Shown one piece after another: positions 30,068 through 37,471 of a DNA stretch of 64,000 nt (position 1 is the first letter of the stretch; the number at the start of each line of letters is the position of its first letter). Made by a program: the position numbers and the translations under genes. The stretch comes from Pseudomonas sp. Leaf58 (GTDB taxonomy: Bacteria > Pseudomonadota > Gammaproteobacteria > Pseudomonadales > Pseudomonadaceae), in contig NZ_CP032677.1 of the NCBI RefSeq assembly GCF_003627215.1, positions 5,027,501 to 5,091,500 of the forward strand, in the 5' to 3' direction. The notes under the pieces are model-generated. The model was not told the origin of the DNA. It worked only from the letters and a program-made list of their open reading frames with translations, and searched no databases.

Positions 30068-30642
30068 AAGCTCGCCCCGGCCAATGGCAATACCCGGCGT
30101 ATGCCTTGAAAGCGCTTGGTCGATAGCGTGATTTCAAGCGCCTGCGGCGGCTGTGCAGCCGCCCAGCTGGTCACCCATCCGCTCTCCACGGCATACAAGC
30201 GCCAACGCAGCTCAACAATGCCGTCAAGCAGCCGTTGACGGCGCCCTTGGCCGTGTTCAAACGTGCGCCGCTGGCGCCACAGCACACCGTCCTCCAGCCA
30301 GTACTCGACAATGCTCAGATCACTGCGGGGCAATGACTGTCGATCGGCTTCAGCACCAAGCAACCAGCCCACCCGTTGGGGCGTTAGTAACACACCATGG
30401 TTCGCGCCCTTTTTTCCGCTTGCAGGCCAGTACCCTTGCAACGCGTCCCGTTGCATCACACTCATTGCCCGCCCAAGGGCGCGCAGTTCGTCTGCCTGGG
30501 CCTGGCGTGCGGCATCGGTGCGTACCAGCGCAGCCAGCAATTGGCTGGTACCCGCTGCCAACAGCGCAAACACGGCAATCGCCAGCAGTAGCTCCAGCAG
30601 GGTAAAACCCCGCTGGGCTGGGGCGAAGTCACTGCGCGGCAT
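30064..30642 (-). CDS. gspJ: Type II secretion minor pseudopilin GspJ
   Basis: The protein has 192 aa. The prepilin motif QRG|FTLLELLLAIAVFALLAAG follows a 12-residue leader, and the rest is the beta-rich GspJ fold. The start MPRSDFAPAQRG at 30642 gives a normal short leader; the longer frame would add 21 residues translated out of gspI. It overlaps the 3' end of gspI by 14 bp. Confidence 0.93.
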   Translation of the reverse strand: MPRSDFAPAQRGFTLLELLLAIAVFALLAAGTSQLLAALVRTDAARQAQADELRALGRAMSVMQRDALQGYWPASGKKGANHGVLLTPQRVGWLLGAEADRQSLPRSDLSIVEYWLEDGVLWRQRRTFEHGQGRRQRLLDGIVELRWRLYAVESGWVTSWAAAQPPQALEITLSTKRFQGIRRVLPLAGASL

Positions 30643-31012
30643 CAGCAACCTCCAGCCAGCCCACCGCGTGGTGAAGCGGCTGCCGGTCAGCCGCCAGGCC
30701 GACATCCACGCTTACTTCCATAAGGCCAAGCTCAACCTGGCGACGCCGCGACTCGATGATGAACCAGGCACGCTGATCGAATTGCACTTCCAGGCCGCGC
30801 TGCTGCGTAGCGCTGATGGCGTGCAGGCGAAGCTCATTCAGGTGGTTGTCGGCCAGCCAACTGGCAAACAGTCGATCACGCATGCCCTGCGACTGTGCCA
30901 ACACCTGCTGGCTGGCAGTGCTCACGGCTGCGGCCAGTACGGCGAAAACAGACAGCGCCACCAGCACTTCCAGCAGCGTGAAGCCACGCTCAGCGTTCGA
31001 GCTGGGGGTCAT
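30629..31012 (-). CDS. gspI: Type II secretion minor pseudopilin GspI
   Basis: The protein has 127 aa with leader MTPSSNAERG and a prepilin N-terminus FTLLEVLVALSVFAVLAAAV. The C-terminal half matches the GspI fold (LADNHLNELRL). The ATG at 31012 was chosen because it gives a 10-residue leader; an ATG three codons earlier (31021) is possible. The gene overlaps gspH by 23 bp and gspJ by 14 bp, so translation of this operon is tightly coupled. Confidence 0.92.
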   Translation of the reverse strand: MTPSSNAERGFTLLEVLVALSVFAVLAAAVSTASQQVLAQSQGMRDRLFASWLADNHLNELRLHAISATQQRGLEVQFDQRAWFIIESRRRQVELGLMEVSVDVGLAADRQPLHHAVGWLEVADAAQ

Positions 31013-31454
31013 TGAGGCCATCGCCCGATACCTGGGCAAGGCCGACGCCTGCCTCTTGGAATGACAACGAGAACGGGATGTACTCGTCGTTACGGTAAAA
31101 CACCAGCTGCGCAGCGCTTTGCGGCCTGGTGAGCAGCACAGGGAACCCATCGATCTCAAGCCGCAGGTCCAAACCGGTATCGCGGTGCCGCCCGGCCGCC
31201 GTCCACGTGCGCCCACCGGCTTTCATCAGCTGATAACCGCGGGCGTCGATGCGGACGCCCAACTCCCGCCCCTCAAGCACAGCTTGCTGCCTGGCGTACT
31301 GCACCAATTGCAGAAACAGGCCCGCCTCTTGGTCAGCCAGGCGTTGAGGGTTACGCCCCAGTTGTAATCCGGCCATGCCTATGACAATGCCTGCCAGTAC
31401 CAGCACCAGCAGCATTTCAAGCAAGGTGAACCCTTGTGAGCGGCGCAGCGTCAT
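30990..31454 (-). CDS. gspH: Type II secretion pseudopilin GspH
   Basis: The protein has 154 aa, with leader MTLRRSQG then FTLLEMLLVLVLAGIVIGMAG, followed by the beta-sheet GspH domain (VLLTRPQSAAQLVFYRNDE). GspH joins the shaft of major pseudopilins to the GspIJK tip. The ATG overlaps the gspG stop by 4 bp (ATGA). Confidence 0.92.
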   Translation of the reverse strand: MTLRRSQGFTLLEMLLVLVLAGIVIGMAGLQLGRNPQRLADQEAGLFLQLVQYARQQAVLEGRELGVRIDARGYQLMKAGGRTWTAAGRHRDTGLDLRLEIDGFPVLLTRPQSAAQLVFYRNDEYIPFSLSFQEAGVGLAQVSGDGLNDPQLER

Positions 31455-31897
31455 TCGCCCCAGTTGCCGATATCGGCATCGGCATCTTCACCTGCTGGCT
31501 GGCCGTCGGCCCCTAGCGAGAACAGGTCATACCCCTGACCGGAGCGCGGGCCGGGGCTGACGTACTGATAAGGCGCCCCCCACGGGTCGAGTGCCGGGCG
31601 CTTGAGGTAGCCCTGCGCGTTCCACTGGCGAGGCAGCGGCGCAATGGTTGGGCGCCTGACCAGCGCTTCCAGGCCCTGGCTGGTGGTCGGATAGCGCCCA
31701 TTGTCCAGGCGGTAGATTTCCAGCGCTGTGGCAATGGACTGAATATCGGTACGCGCTGCGGTGAGCTTGGCGTGGTCCGGGCGGCTCATCACATTCGGCA
31801 GCACCAGCGCGCCTAGCACCCCGAGGATGACCACCACCACCATGATCTCGATAAGTGTGAAGCCGCGTTGCGCGCGGCGTGCAAAGCCAGAGGACAT
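31451..31897 (-). CDS. gspG: Type II secretion major pseudopilin GspG
   Basis: The protein has 148 aa. Leader MSSGFARRAQRG is followed by FTLIEIMVVVVILGVLGALV, with the conserved Glu5. The C-terminal part has the calcium-site and family motifs DNGRYPTTSQGLEALV, LDPWGAPYQYVSPG and YDLFSLGADG. It is the main subunit of the periplasmic pseudopilus that pushes substrate through the secretin. The gene starts 1 bp after the gspF stop. Confidence 0.96.
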   Translation of the reverse strand: MSSGFARRAQRGFTLIEIMVVVVILGVLGALVLPNVMSRPDHAKLTAARTDIQSIATALEIYRLDNGRYPTTSQGLEALVRRPTIAPLPRQWNAQGYLKRPALDPWGAPYQYVSPGPRSGQGYDLFSLGADGQPAGEDADADIGNWGE

Positions 31898-31898
31898 A

Positions 31899-33104
31899 TC
31901 AGTTGACCAGTTGGTTGAGGTTGAGAATGGGCAGCAAGATGGCCAGCACGATGAACAGCACAATACCGCCCATCACCAACAGCATCAGCGGTTCGCACAG
32001 GCTTACCAGCAGGGAGATTCGACCGGCCAAGTGCTTGGCCTGTAGCTCGGCGGCGCGCTCGAGCATGCTGTCCAGCTCCCCAGCACGCTCGCCGCTGGCA
32101 ATCATGTGCAACATCAGTGCGGACAGGGTCTCGCTGCGAGCCAGGCTGTTGGCCAGCGTTGCCCCTTCGGCCACTTCACGCGCAGCGGCTTGCAAGCGCT
32201 CGCGCAGTACCTGGTTGCCTACCACGCCTGCGCCAATGTTCATGGCATCGACCAGCACGACACCGCTGCGGCCAAGAATCGCCAGAGTGCTGACGAAGCG
32301 CGCGGCTTCACTGGCGCGAACAAAGCCGGCATAACCCGGCACCCGCAAGACCAGGGCATGCCATTGTCTGCGCCTGGCTGGCTGGCGCAGCGCGAACGCC
32401 ACGGCTGTGCCGCACGTGAGCATCACCGCAAAGGCCGCAAGCCCGAAGCGGCCAAAGCCATCGCTGAGTGCAATCAGTACCTGTGTCGCCATTGGCAACC
32501 GGGCCTGGTCGCGGGCAAATGCCTGCACCACATCTGGCACCACATAGCCGAGCAAAAAGCCCACCACCAGCAGCGAGACAAACATCAGGATCAACGGGTA
32601 GAGCATCGCCAGCTGCACCTTCTGCCGCAAAGCCTGCTGTTCCTCACCATGTGTTGCCAGGCGCTCCAATACTCCCGCCAGGTGCCCCGAACGCTCCGCC
32701 GCTTCGACCGTTGCGCGGTACACCACCGGGAATGCCAACGCGTAATGCGACAGCGCATCGGCGAAGCTATTGCCTTCGGCGACCCGCTCGGCCACGCCCA
32801 GCACTACCTGCCGGGCCTGTCGCTGGTCACTTTGCGCAGCCACCGCCTGCAGCGCCTCGGTCAATGGCATGCCAGCCTGCAACAGCGTTGCCAGTTGCCG
32901 AGTCAGCAGGCAGCGACGTACCAAGGACAGGCGATTGCGTGCAGCCAACGCGACAAAGGGTGACGGCGTTACCACCTCGAGGGTCAGCACCGCCAAACCC
33001 TGCTCACGCAGTTGCTGCCGAGCCTGGCGTGCACTAGCCGCCTCCAGTGTGCCGCGCTGGCGAAGGCCGCCCAGGCGTTGGGCCTGGTACCTGAAAACCG
33101 CCAT
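31899..33104 (-). CDS. gspF: Type II secretion inner-membrane platform protein GspF
   Basis: The protein has 401 aa: two cytoplasmic T2SSF helical-bundle domains (about residues 70-190 and 270-395) and three membrane helices (LYPLILMFVSLLVVGFLLGY, a helix near 220, and the C-terminal one GGIVLFIVLAILLPI). It starts MAVFRYQAQR at 33104, 2 bp after the gspE stop. It converts ATPase motion into pseudopilus assembly. Confidence 0.95.
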   Translation of the reverse strand: MAVFRYQAQRLGGLRQRGTLEAASARQARQQLREQGLAVLTLEVVTPSPFVALAARNRLSLVRRCLLTRQLATLLQAGMPLTEALQAVAAQSDQRQARQVVLGVAERVAEGNSFADALSHYALAFPVVYRATVEAAERSGHLAGVLERLATHGEEQQALRQKVQLAMLYPLILMFVSLLVVGFLLGYVVPDVVQAFARDQARLPMATQVLIALSDGFGRFGLAAFAVMLTCGTAVAFALRQPARRRQWHALVLRVPGYAGFVRASEAARFVSTLAILGRSGVVLVDAMNIGAGVVGNQVLRERLQAAAREVAEGATLANSLARSETLSALMLHMIASGERAGELDSMLERAAELQAKHLAGRISLLVSLCEPLMLLVMGGIVLFIVLAILLPILNLNQLVN

Positions 33105-33106
33105 GA

Positions 33107-34570
33107 TTAGCCCTGGCCCGTCACGCGTAGCAGTTCCTCGACACTGGTCTGCCCAAGGCAAACTCGCAGAACGCCATGCTGAAACAGGTTTGTCGCGCTC
33201 TGGCGCGCCAATTCAAGCATCTGCGCCTGTGATGCGCGGCTATGGATGGCCTGCGCCAACGGCGGGGTGATCACGACCATTTCATGCAAGGCCATACGCC
33301 CGCTGTAGCCCAGCTGGCACAGCTCGCAGCCAACGGCCTTGTATAACTGCGCCGGCAGGTCGCCAGGGTTGCCCAGGGCACTGGCCGTGGCATCATCCAC
33401 CTCATACGCGGCCTTGCAATGCGGGCACAGCACACGCACCAGCCGCTGGGCCATGACGCCGGCCAGGGACGAGGCCAGCAGGCAGGTATCCACCCCCATG
33501 TCGGCCAAGCGGGTGATGGCACCTAGCGCACTGTTGGTGTGCAGGGTGGATAGCACCAAGTGGCCGGTCAGCGATGCCTGCACGGCGATTTCAGCAGTTT
33601 CTCGATCACGGATCTCACCCACCATCACCACGTCCGGGTCCTGGCGCAGGATCGCCCGCAGCCCGCGAGCAAAGGTCATCTCGACCTTGGTGTTGACTTG
33701 GGTTTGGCCGATGCCGGGCAAGTGGTATTCGATCGGGTCTTCAACGGTGAGGATGTTGCGCGACTCCCGGTTTAGCACCGAAAGGGCCGTGTACAGGGTC
33801 GTGGTCTTGCCTGAACCGGTCGGGCCGGTCACCAGGAAAATGCCATGGGGTTTGTCCAGCATGGCCAGAAAGGCCTGCTGCACCGATGGCTGCATGTGCA
33901 TGTGCTGCACATCCAGGCGTACCGCCTGCTTGTCCAGCAAGCGCAGTACCACACGCTCGCCGTGCGCCGCAGGCAATGTGGAAACACGCACATCCACCTC
34001 ATGGCCGGCCAGCCGCAGGCTGATCCGGCCATCCTGCGGCACACGTTTCTCGGCAATGTCCAAGCGCGCCATGACCTTTATTCGCGATACTAGCAACGCC
34101 GCGAGCGCTCTGGGCGGCGTCAGCACCTCACGCATGACCCCATCGATACGCATGCGAACACGCAACTGTTGCTCGAAAGTTTCCAGGTGGATATCGGAAG
34201 CACGCGACCTCACCGCCTCGCTGAGCAAGGCATTGAGCAAACGGATGATCGGCGCATCATCCTGTTGCTCGAGCAGGTCACTGGTTTGCGGCAACCCCTC
34301 GGCCAGGCGGGACAGCTCGATGTGCTCGTCCAGCCCTTGAATAACCGACTGCGCTGCATCCTGGGCGCCGCCATAGCAAGCGGCAAGATGCTCGGCAAAC
34401 TGCTCGCTATCTACCAGGCGCAGCGGCCAGCCATGCCCAACGATACGTAGCGCCTCGGAGAGTGAATCCAGAGAGGCGTTGGCGCGCATCAGCAATACAG
34501 GTGCAGTGGCCTGCTGGTCGAGCAGAATGCCGTAACGCCGGGCAAAACCGAACGGTAGCGAAGGGTTCAT
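33107..34570 (-). CDS. gspE: Type II secretion ATPase GspE
   Basis: This 487-aa hexameric ATPase has Walker A VTGPTGSGKTTTLY, Asp box and Walker B motifs (NILTVEDPIEY and LRQDPDVVMVGEIRDRETAE), a His box STLHTNSALGAITRL, and a tetracysteine zinc motif CPHC...CELC spaced 29 residues apart. The N-terminal domain that contacts GspL is shorter than in some relatives. The ATG overlaps the gspD stop by 4 bp. The intact motifs argue that the system is functional. Confidence 0.96.
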   Translation of the reverse strand: MNPSLPFGFARRYGILLDQQATAPVLLMRANASLDSLSEALRIVGHGWPLRLVDSEQFAEHLAACYGGAQDAAQSVIQGLDEHIELSRLAEGLPQTSDLLEQQDDAPIIRLLNALLSEAVRSRASDIHLETFEQQLRVRMRIDGVMREVLTPPRALAALLVSRIKVMARLDIAEKRVPQDGRISLRLAGHEVDVRVSTLPAAHGERVVLRLLDKQAVRLDVQHMHMQPSVQQAFLAMLDKPHGIFLVTGPTGSGKTTTLYTALSVLNRESRNILTVEDPIEYHLPGIGQTQVNTKVEMTFARGLRAILRQDPDVVMVGEIRDRETAEIAVQASLTGHLVLSTLHTNSALGAITRLADMGVDTCLLASSLAGVMAQRLVRVLCPHCKAAYEVDDATASALGNPGDLPAQLYKAVGCELCQLGYSGRMALHEMVVITPPLAQAIHSRASQAQMLELARQSATNLFQHGVLRVCLGQTSVEELLRVTGQG

Positions 34571-36408
34571 TGGCCTGGGTCCTCGCCCTCAGGCATCCGC
34601 CGCGTTTCGAACATGCTGCGGGGGTCTTGAGGCATGCGCGCCGGGTCGGCTGCCTGCACGTCACCGTAGGCACGCCGCCCGGACTCGATCAGTTCTGCCT
34701 GAGAGCGCAAAATGGTCGGCCGCAGGAACACCATCAGGTTGGTTTTTTCCTGGGTGTCCCTGGTCCAGCGGAACAGGCCACCGATCAGCGGAATACGGCT
34801 GAGCAACGGCACGCCGCGCTGCTCCGTTCGCACACTGTCCTTGATCAGGCCGCCAATCACGATGATTTCGCCGTCCGCTGCCAGGATGGTGCTCTTGAGG
34901 GTCCGCAAGCTGGTAATCAGGTCGCCCTCGACCGTGCTGGGCGCCAATTCGGAGCTTTCCTGCTCGACCTCCAGGCGCAAGCTACGGCCCGCGTTGATGT
35001 GCGGGCGAACCTTTAGGCTGATACCGATATCCTTGCGTTCTACGGTGGTGAACGGGTTATCCGCGCCACTGCCTGAAGTGGTGTAAGAGCCGGTCTTGAA
35101 CGGCACGTTCTGCCCTACCAGGATCTGCGCTTCCTGGTTGTCGAGGGTGAGCAGGCTGGGGGTGGACAGCAGATTGCTACGGCTGTTACTGGCCAAAGCG
35201 GACACCAACACCCCAAAGCGGTCAGACCCCAATGCCAACGCTGCACCGCTGGGCAGCGTCTTTTCCGCGCCAACCAGGTCGGCCCAGGCAGCACCGCTGT
35301 CAGGGAAGGTTACCCCGCCCTTGAGGCTGCCGGTGTCTACCCCCCATTGCAGCCCCAAGGCCTCGTTGATATCGCCACTGACCTCGACGATGGCTGCATG
35401 AATCAACACCTGTGCGCGGGGCTGGTCGAGTTGCTCAATGATCTGCACCACATTCACCAGTGTCTGGGGTTCGCCCAACAGCACCAGCGCGTTCTGGCTA
35501 ACGTCAGCCTTGACCATCGCCCCCGCCGCAAGCGGCTGGCCCAACGTTTCGGTACCAGCCTTGCCATCTAGCCGCTTGCCCACTTCATTGAGCACCTCGG
35601 CCAGTTGCTCGGCATTACCGTGCTGAAGCCGCACCACTCGCCAGTGTTGTGAGCTTGCAGGCGCAGGTACGTCCAGCTCGCGGGCCAGCCGTGCGAGGCG
35701 TTGTCGGGATTGTTCCGGGCCGAGCACCAGCAAGCGATTGCTGCGTGGGTCGGGTAACACACGTACCCCACTGTCCGGGCCACCCGCTGAAGCCTCGACA
35801 ACCGGCAACACATCCATCGCCTGTGCGAAGCGGAGCACCACCAGTTCATAATCGTGCCGCTGACCGCTGTCCAGTTGCGCCACCAGCGCTTGCAAGCGTT
35901 CAAGGTTGGCAGCCGAGTCAGTGACGACCAAGGCATTGGCTGAACTGGACGGGCCAATGTACCCATTGCTGGAAACCAGCGGCCTTAGCAAGCCGGCCAG
36001 GTCAGCGGCAGTGCTGCCGGCCAGGCTGAACACCCGCGTGGTAAATGCGGCAGGAATCGCATCGACTTGCTGGTTGGCCCAGGCTTTCGCTTCACTCGCT
36101 GGCAACACCAGCAGCCGATCACCATCGTTTACCGCGGCAAACCCTTGCGCATTGAGGACGGAATAAAATAACCGGCGCACGCCCTCGCGGTCGTGCGCTT
36201 CGTTGGACAACACCGTAATGCGGCCTTGCACCCGCGGGTCGAGCACGATCGTCTGGTCCAGAATGGCCCCGACCTCGCGCACCACATCGCGCACGTCAGC
36301 ATCGCTCATGGCCAGTTGCCAGGTTGGCGCATCAGCCTGGGCCAGCGGGCCAGTCAAAGTCAGGCAGGCCCCGAATGAGGCTGCCCACAGGTAGCGTTGG
36401 ATTGTCAT
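34567..36408 (-). CDS. gspD: Type II secretion outer-membrane secretin GspD
   Basis: The protein has 613 aa with a signal peptide (cut near GPLAQADAP), an N0 domain (about residues 30-105), N1-N3 repeats and the secretin C-domain (about 370-570, with VPLLSRIPLIGGLFR and NLMVFLRPTI). A short tail rich in charged residues may be the pilotin-binding S-domain, though no pilotin gene is present. The start MTIQRYLWA at 36408 overlaps the gspC stop by 4 bp. It forms the 15-mer outer-membrane channel. Confidence 0.96.
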   Translation of the reverse strand: MTIQRYLWAASFGACLTLTGPLAQADAPTWQLAMSDADVRDVVREVGAILDQTIVLDPRVQGRITVLSNEAHDREGVRRLFYSVLNAQGFAAVNDGDRLLVLPASEAKAWANQQVDAIPAAFTTRVFSLAGSTAADLAGLLRPLVSSNGYIGPSSSANALVVTDSAANLERLQALVAQLDSGQRHDYELVVLRFAQAMDVLPVVEASAGGPDSGVRVLPDPRSNRLLVLGPEQSRQRLARLARELDVPAPASSQHWRVVRLQHGNAEQLAEVLNEVGKRLDGKAGTETLGQPLAAGAMVKADVSQNALVLLGEPQTLVNVVQIIEQLDQPRAQVLIHAAIVEVSGDINEALGLQWGVDTGSLKGGVTFPDSGAAWADLVGAEKTLPSGAALALGSDRFGVLVSALASNSRSNLLSTPSLLTLDNQEAQILVGQNVPFKTGSYTTSGSGADNPFTTVERKDIGISLKVRPHINAGRSLRLEVEQESSELAPSTVEGDLITSLRTLKSTILAADGEIIVIGGLIKDSVRTEQRGVPLLSRIPLIGGLFRWTRDTQEKTNLMVFLRPTILRSQAELIESGRRAYGDVQAADPARMPQDPRSMFETRRMPEGEDPGQ

Positions 36409-36899
36409 TGCACCTCCCGCAATAGGCGGGGTGAATCGGCAGGGGCAGGACCACGCTCGGCGGTACTGCCAGATTGAACGAAGACGTTGGCGCGGTTGCC
36501 CGACAACGCCACGATTTGCTCGCTGCCGCCGTCCCAAAGCGTAATGGCGCGCACGTCGATACCGCGCAACACGCTGCCGCCAGGCAGGCGATCGCCAACC
36601 TGATAGAGGCGCTCACCCTCACGGCTGCCTATCAGAGCGCGGGCTTGGCCACGGCTGGAGACGAAACACGCCTTGAGCACCAACCCAGCCTGGCTTGCAG
36701 CCTCGCCCGCAGGTTCGCTGTAGCCAAAAGCCAGTGCCAGAGCTGCCACAGGCAACGGCTTGTGCACGGGTGAGGCAGGGACGCCAGCGTGCTGCTGAAC
36801 AGGTTCGACCACGCCAGGGCGCGTCGCTTCTCTAACGAACAGAACCACCGCCACCAGCAAGGGAGCTGCCGCCCAGGGCAGTATCGAAAGGCGCTTCAT
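36405..36899 (-). CDS. gspC: Type II secretion protein GspC, short form
   Basis: The protein has 164 aa: one membrane helix (about residues 8-25, PWAAAPLLVAVVLFV) and a periplasmic homology region (about 55-140, with LVLKACFVSSRGQARALIG and YQVGDRLPGGSVLRGID) that binds the secretin N0 domain. The C-terminal PDZ or coiled-coil domain of typical GspC/XcpP (over 230 aa) is missing; the protein ends 25 residues after the HR domain. Because that domain contributes to substrate choice, a narrow or single-substrate system is possible. It lies 4 bp downstream of the cytochrome gene. Confidence 0.88.
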   Translation of the reverse strand: MKRLSILPWAAAPLLVAVVLFVREATRPGVVEPVQQHAGVPASPVHKPLPVAALALAFGYSEPAGEAASQAGLVLKACFVSSRGQARALIGSREGERLYQVGDRLPGGSVLRGIDVRAITLWDGGSEQIVALSGNRANVFVQSGSTAERGPAPADSPRLLREVQ

Positions 36900-36903
36900 T
36901 GGC

Positions 36904-37416
36904 TCAGGGCAACATCCGTCGCAGCACTCGCCGCCCCACAAGTTCATGCATAACGACCGCGCCAACATGCATCACTACCGCTATGGCCAAAACCAAATTC
37001 GCAGCCACATGCAGCGTTAGCCAGGCGCTGAGCCAGGATGGGTCGCTGAGCACAGGTGCAATGGCAAACCAGCCAAACACGTCGATCTCACGGTCCATCA
37101 TCAGCACGCCGGACAACAGCACCAGCGCCGTCACCCAGTACATGCCTTGGTGGACGATATGGGCGGCGCGCCTTGCTAGGGCGTTGTCATTCACCGCAAC
37201 TGGCCTGGCCATGAGCAACCGCACCAGCCAGCGCAGCAGGAAGACCGGAATGAAAAGCGTCGTCAGCCCGACGTTCACGAAACCGACAAACCGGGCTGTG
37301 GAGGGTTCGACATCAAACACCGAGACATAAAAACCACTGACCAGCGTCCAACCGATCACCCAGGCAGAGACCCAGTGCAACAGGATCTGCTGCCAGCAAT
37401 ATGTGTGTTGTTCCAT
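36904..37416 (-). CDS. Cytochrome b561-family membrane protein in the secretion operon
   Basis: The protein has 170 aa and four predicted membrane helices (about residues 12-30, 38-62, 83-103 and 132-160). His residues in helix 1 (LLHW), helix 3 (AHIVHQGMYW) and helix 4 (LHVAANLVLAIAVVMHVG) fit haem-b ligands. Helix 2 has no His where b561 proteins usually have HKS-G. The start MEQHTYCWQQ at 37416 avoids an upstream ATG inside a hairpin. It lies between the LPMO and gspC genes, so a redox role linked to the LPMO is possible but unproven. It is otherwise a generic cytochrome b. Confidence 0.8.
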   Translation of the reverse strand: MEQHTYCWQQILLHWVSAWVIGWTLVSGFYVSVFDVEPSTARFVGFVNVGLTTLFIPVFLLRWLVRLLMARPVAVNDNALARRAAHIVHQGMYWVTALVLLSGVLMMDREIDVFGWFAIAPVLSDPSWLSAWLTLHVAANLVLAIAVVMHVGAVVMHELVGRRVLRRMLP

Positions 37417-37429
37417 TGGAAATACCGTG

Positions 37430-37467
37430 GTGTGGCCTGGCACCCTTCTCAAGTTGCCAGGCCACAC
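37430..37467 (-). promoter_or_regulatory. Perfect 13-bp intercistronic hairpin between the LPMO gene and the cytochrome/gsp genes
   Basis: The arms at 37430-37442 (GTGTGGCCTGGCA) and 37455-37467 are perfectly complementary around a 12-nt loop. No T-tract follows on the minus strand, so it is not a standard terminator. It begins 4 bp after the LPMO stop. It could stabilise the upstream LPMO message or reduce downstream expression, letting secreted enzyme be made in excess over the exporter. Confidence 0.8.
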
Positions 37468-37471
37468 TCCT

